NCBI GenBank assembly: GCA_947167855.1
Contig: CAMVJR010000006.1
Coordinates: 1 to 45,335, forward strand
DNA: 45,335 nt
Reading direction: 5' to 3'
Source of the DNA: an uncultured Bacteroidales bacterium
Lineage (GTDB): Bacteria > Bacteroidota > Bacteroidia > Bacteroidales > UBA932
Shown: positions 42,680-45,335 of the stretch, piece after piece
Layout of the letters: every line of letters begins with the position of its first letter
Numbering within the stretch: position 1 is the stretch's first letter
Made by a program: the position numbers and the translations under genes
Notes under the pieces: model-generated
Databases searched by the model: none
What the model saw: the letters and a program-made list of their open reading frames with translations, nothing else
What the model was told of the DNA's origin: nothing

Positions 42680-43980
42680 TGGAAAACAAAAGCATATTCA
42701 AGTACAACGGAGTAAACTATTTACTGCCGTTCATACTCATTACGGCTTGTTTTGCTCTTTGGGGATTTGCCAACGACATTACCAATCCCATGGTAAAGGC
42801 CTTCTCCAAGATCTTCCGGATGAGCGTAACGGAAGGCGCCCTCACGCAGGTGGCCTTCTATGGCGGGTATTTTGCCATGGCGCTGCCGGCAGCGATGTTT
42901 ATCCGCAAGTTCACCTATAAGAAAGGTATCCTGATGGGATTGGGCCTGTATGCTGCGGGGGCTTTTATGTTCATAGCGGCCCGTTCTACGGGTGAATACT
43001 GGCCCTTCCTCCTGGCGTACTTCATCCTTACCTGCGGACTCAGTTTCCTGGAAACCAGCGCCAATCCCTACATCCTGGCCATGGGTTCCCCGGAAACGGC
43101 CACCCGGCGCCTCAACTTTGCGCAGTCGTTCAATCCCATCGGCTCGCTGTGCGGCATGTTCGTAGCCATGAACTTCATCCAGGCGCGGCTCAATCCGCTT
43201 AGCAGCGCGGAGCGGGCCGCCCTCCCGGAAGCCGAGTTCGAGGCCGTCAAGCAGAGCGACCTGGGCATTCTCATCAAGCCTTACGTCATCATCGGCCTGG
43301 TCATTGTGGTCATGTTCCTCCTCATCCTGCTGGTAAAAATGCCCCACGTGAAGGAGGAGAACAAAGGCAGCATCCGGGAAACCCTCTCAGATCTCATTGG
43401 CAAACAACGCTACCGTGAGGGCGTTCTGGCCCAGTTCTTCTATGTGGGCGTGCAGATCATGTGCTGGACCTTTATCATCCAGTACGGCACGCGGATATTC
43501 ATGGAAAGAGGCATGAGCGAGATTGACGCCGAGGTCCTGAGCCAGCGGTACAACATTGCCGCCATGATCATCTTCTGCTGCAGCCGCTTCATTTGCACCT
43601 GGCTCATGAAATACCTGCAACCGGGCAAGATGCTGCACATCTTTGCCCTGGCGGGCATAGCCTGCACGCTGGGCGTGATTTTCCTGCAGGGCATTGCCGG
43701 ACTGTACTGCCTGGTGGCCGTGAGCGCCTGCATGTCCCTGATGTTCCCCACCATCTACGGCATAGCCCTGGACGGTCTGGGAGAAGATGCCAAATTTGGC
43801 GCGGCGGGCCTCATCATGGCCATCCTGGGCGGCTCCGTGCTGCCTCCGGTACAGGCTATGATCATTGACCGCGGAACACTCTTTGGAATGCCCGCGGTCA
43901 ACGTATCGTTTGTATTGCCTATGCTTTGTTTCGTGGTAATTGCCATTTACGGCTACCGCGTATTCAAGCAGAAGATCTGA
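42679..43980 (+). CDS. fucP: L-fucose:proton symporter
   Basis: 433 residues, major facilitator superfamily with about 12 membrane segments. FucP signatures: CFALWGFANDITNPMVKAF with Asp33, and CGLSFLETSANPYILAMG with Glu125, which correspond by position to the proton-coupling acidic residues of E. coli FucP (Asp46, Glu135). NFAQSFNPIGSLCGMF is also typical of this branch. It imports L-fucose across the inner membrane. ATG overlaps the fucI TAA by one base. The stop codon directly abuts the stop of the convergent glnS gene, with no intergenic base and no terminator seen. Related sugars cannot be excluded, but fucI makes fucose likely. Confidence 0.94.
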   Translation: MENKSIFKYNGVNYLLPFILITACFALWGFANDITNPMVKAFSKIFRMSVTEGALTQVAFYGGYFAMALPAAMFIRKFTYKKGILMGLGLYAAGAFMFIAARSTGEYWPFLLAYFILTCGLSFLETSANPYILAMGSPETATRRLNFAQSFNPIGSLCGMFVAMNFIQARLNPLSSAERAALPEAEFEAVKQSDLGILIKPYVIIGLVIVVMFLLILLVKMPHVKEENKGSIRETLSDLIGKQRYREGVLAQFFYVGVQIMCWTFIIQYGTRIFMERGMSEIDAEVLSQRYNIAAMIIFCCSRFICTWLMKYLQPGKMLHIFALAGIACTLGVIFLQGIAGLYCLVAVSACMSLMFPTIYGIALDGLGEDAKFGAAGLIMAILGGSVLPPVQAMIIDRGTLFGMPAVNVSFVLPMLCFVVIAIYGYRVFKQKI

Positions 43981-45335
43981 TTATTCCGGTTTGTAGGAGT
44001 CCTTCAGGGACGTGGTTTTGTTAAAGACAGGGTGCTCCGGCGTGGAGTCCTTGTCTTTTACGTAATAGCCGGTACGCTCAAACTGCACGGCAATGCCGGA
44101 GTTGTCTTCCAGGAGGGCAGGTTCGGCCCAGCCTTTGCCCTGCACCAGGCTCTCGGGATTCAGAAAATCCTTGTAGTCCTTATCCTCGGGGACCTGGGAC
44201 ATATCGGCCAGGGTGAAGAGGCGGTCGTAGTTGCGGAGTTCCAGTTCCTGGGCGTGGGCTTCGCTCACCCAATGGATGGTGCCCTTGACGGCGCGGTACT
44301 CAGTGGACGGATCGTAGGTGCACTTGAGCTCCGTAACTTCTCCGTTTTCATCCTTAACAACTTCGTTACATTTAACGATATACGTGTATTTGAGGCGCAC
44401 TTCGCCGTCCGGCTTGAGGCGGAAGAACTTCTTGGGAGCGTCTTCCATGAAATCGGCCCGGTCTATGAGGAGGTTGCCGGTGAAGGGGACGCGGCGCTTG
44501 GCACCGTCCGGGTCTGCGGGATTGAGCGGGCAGTCAAACCATTCCACCTTGCCTTCCGGCCAGTTGGTGATGGTGAGCTTGATAGGATCCTGCACCACCA
44601 TGTAACGGTTGGAACGCTCGTTGAGGTCCTGGCGGACGCACCATTCCAGCAGCTGGATGTCCATGAGCTGATCACGCTTGGACACGCCAATCTTGTCGCA
44701 GAACATCTTGAGGGCGCCAGCGGTATAACCGCGGCGGCGCACACCGCAGAGGGTGGGCATGCGAGGGTCGTCCCAGCCGCTTACGAGGCCCTTCTGCACC
44801 AGCTCCAGGAGCTTGCGCTTGCTCATGAGCGTATAGGTGAGGTTGAGGCGGGCAAACTCGTACTGATGGGAAGGATAGATGCCCAGGGTCTGGATGAACC
44901 AGTCGTACAGGGGTCTGTGAACGTCAAACTCCAGCGTGCAGATGGAGTGCGTGATGTGTTCTATGGAGTCGCACTGGCCGTGGGTATAGTCGTACATCGG
45001 GTAGATGCACCACTTGTCTCCCGTACGGTGATGATGGGCAAACTTGATGCGGTACAGCAGGGGGTCGCGGAACATCATGTTGGGATGGGCCATGTCAATC
45101 TTGGCACGGAGCACCTTCTCCCCTTCTGCGTACTTGCCGGCCTTCATCTCACGGAAGAGCTTGAGGTTTTCCTCGGGGGTACGGTCTCTCCAGGGGCTGG
45201 GGGTACCGGGCTTGTCCACGGTTCCGCGGTTGAGACGGATCTCTTCCTGGGTTTGGTCATCCACATAGGCCAGGCCGCGCTTGATGAGGTCTTCGGCCCA
45301 CTCGTAGAGCTGGTCAAAATAGTCGCTGGCATACA
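43981..45335 (-). CDS. glnS: Glutaminyl-tRNA synthetase, N-terminus missing (window edge)
   Basis: About 450 C-terminal residues are present; the reading frame stays open to the right edge (YASDYFDQLYEWAEDLIKRG upstream of the first GTG), so the gene is cut, not broken. The HIGH motif lies outside the window. Visible GlnRS features: AYVDDQTQEEI, RDPLLYRIKFAHHHRTGDKWCIYPMYDYTHG (quoted landmark), DSIEHITHSICTLEFDVHRPLYDWF, the MSKRKL form of the KMSKS loop (LMSKRKLLELV), DDPRMPTLCGVRRRGY, then the C-terminal anticodon-binding beta-barrels. It charges tRNA-Gln with glutamine. A direct GlnRS means this organism need not use the GatCAB route for Gln-tRNA. Convergent with fucP with abutting stops. 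Confidence 0.97.
   Translation of the reverse strand, partial: YASDYFDQLYEWAEDLIKRGLAYVDDQTQEEIRLNRGTVDKPGTPSPWRDRTPEENLKLFREMKAGKYAEGEKVLRAKIDMAHPNMMFRDPLLYRIKFAHHHRTGDKWCIYPMYDYTHGQCDSIEHITHSICTLEFDVHRPLYDWFIQTLGIYPSHQYEFARLNLTYTLMSKRKLLELVQKGLVSGWDDPRMPTLCGVRRRGYTAGALKMFCDKIGVSKRDQLMDIQLLEWCVRQDLNERSNRYMVVQDPIKLTITNWPEGKVEWFDCPLNPADPDGAKRRVPFTGNLLIDRADFMEDAPKKFFRLKPDGEVRLKYTYIVKCNEVVKDENGEVTELKCTYDPSTEYRAVKGTIHWVSEAHAQELELRNYDRLFTLADMSQVPEDKDYKDFLNPESLVQGKGWAEPALLEDNSGIAVQFERTGYYVKDKDSTPEHPVFNKTTSLKDSYKPE

Noticed and set aside
45255-45264. GTG at 45264 as the start of a shorter glnS
   Set aside because: The frame upstream to the window edge encodes conserved GlnRS sequence (YASDYFDQLYEWAEDLI), so the true start lies outside the window.

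Overview
The window looks like chromosomal DNA of a GC-rich member of the Bacteroidales. The evidence is SusC/SusD-type outer membrane genes, a one-protein hybrid two-component sensor with an AraC output domain, DUF3823, DUF4838, DUF5020 and LruC-type families, a long SecA, and promoters with the Bacteroidetes '-7' box TAnnTTTG. Coding DNA is GC-rich, with AT-rich promoter gaps. That fits groups such as Rikenellaceae or the uncultured gut lineages around Cryptobacteroides better than Bacteroides itself, but the genus cannot be fixed from sequence alone. No RNA genes, CRISPR arrays or insertion sequences were seen. No gene-free stretch exceeds about 130 bases.

Region 1 (1-16442) is a polysaccharide utilisation locus rich in esterases. 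On the minus strand, one unit runs carboxylesterase type B, then a CE1-like esterase lipoprotein. A second unit runs CE1-like esterase with an N-terminal beta-sandwich, SusC, SusD, DUF3823 lipoprotein, an internal terminator, GH3 glycosidase, then a second beta-sandwich esterase cut by the window edge. A hybrid two-component sensor-regulator is divergent. The two minus-strand promoters share a 13-base motif at exactly the same distance (32 nt) from their -7 boxes, which makes it a candidate regulator binding site. The likely substrate is an esterified plant cell-wall glycan.

Region 2 (16469-18701) is a three-gene unit: a duplicated DUF1538 membrane protein followed by two small PII-like proteins. 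A strong bidirectional hairpin separates it from region 3 (18753-22224), a nucleobase uptake operon: NCS2 xanthine/uracil-type permease, Tsx-like outer membrane protein (DUF5020), AzgA-type purine permease.

Region 4 (22345-30497) is a tightly overlapping five-gene operon: membrane-anchored HEAT-like protein, processive-type GT2, TPR plus YaiO-type beta-barrel, DUF4838 lipoprotein, DUF1573 lipoprotein. The parts match the logic of a synthase-dependent exopolysaccharide secretion machine (compare Pga or YaiP/YaiO). This is the best candidate for an undescribed system here. Just upstream is the unit secA - bactofilin - LruC-domain lipoprotein with a cysteine cluster.

Region 5 (36633-40804) is a flippase plus three glycosyltransferases. 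Region 6 (40904-43980) is fucI-fucP, convergent with a truncated glnS with no bases between the stop codons.
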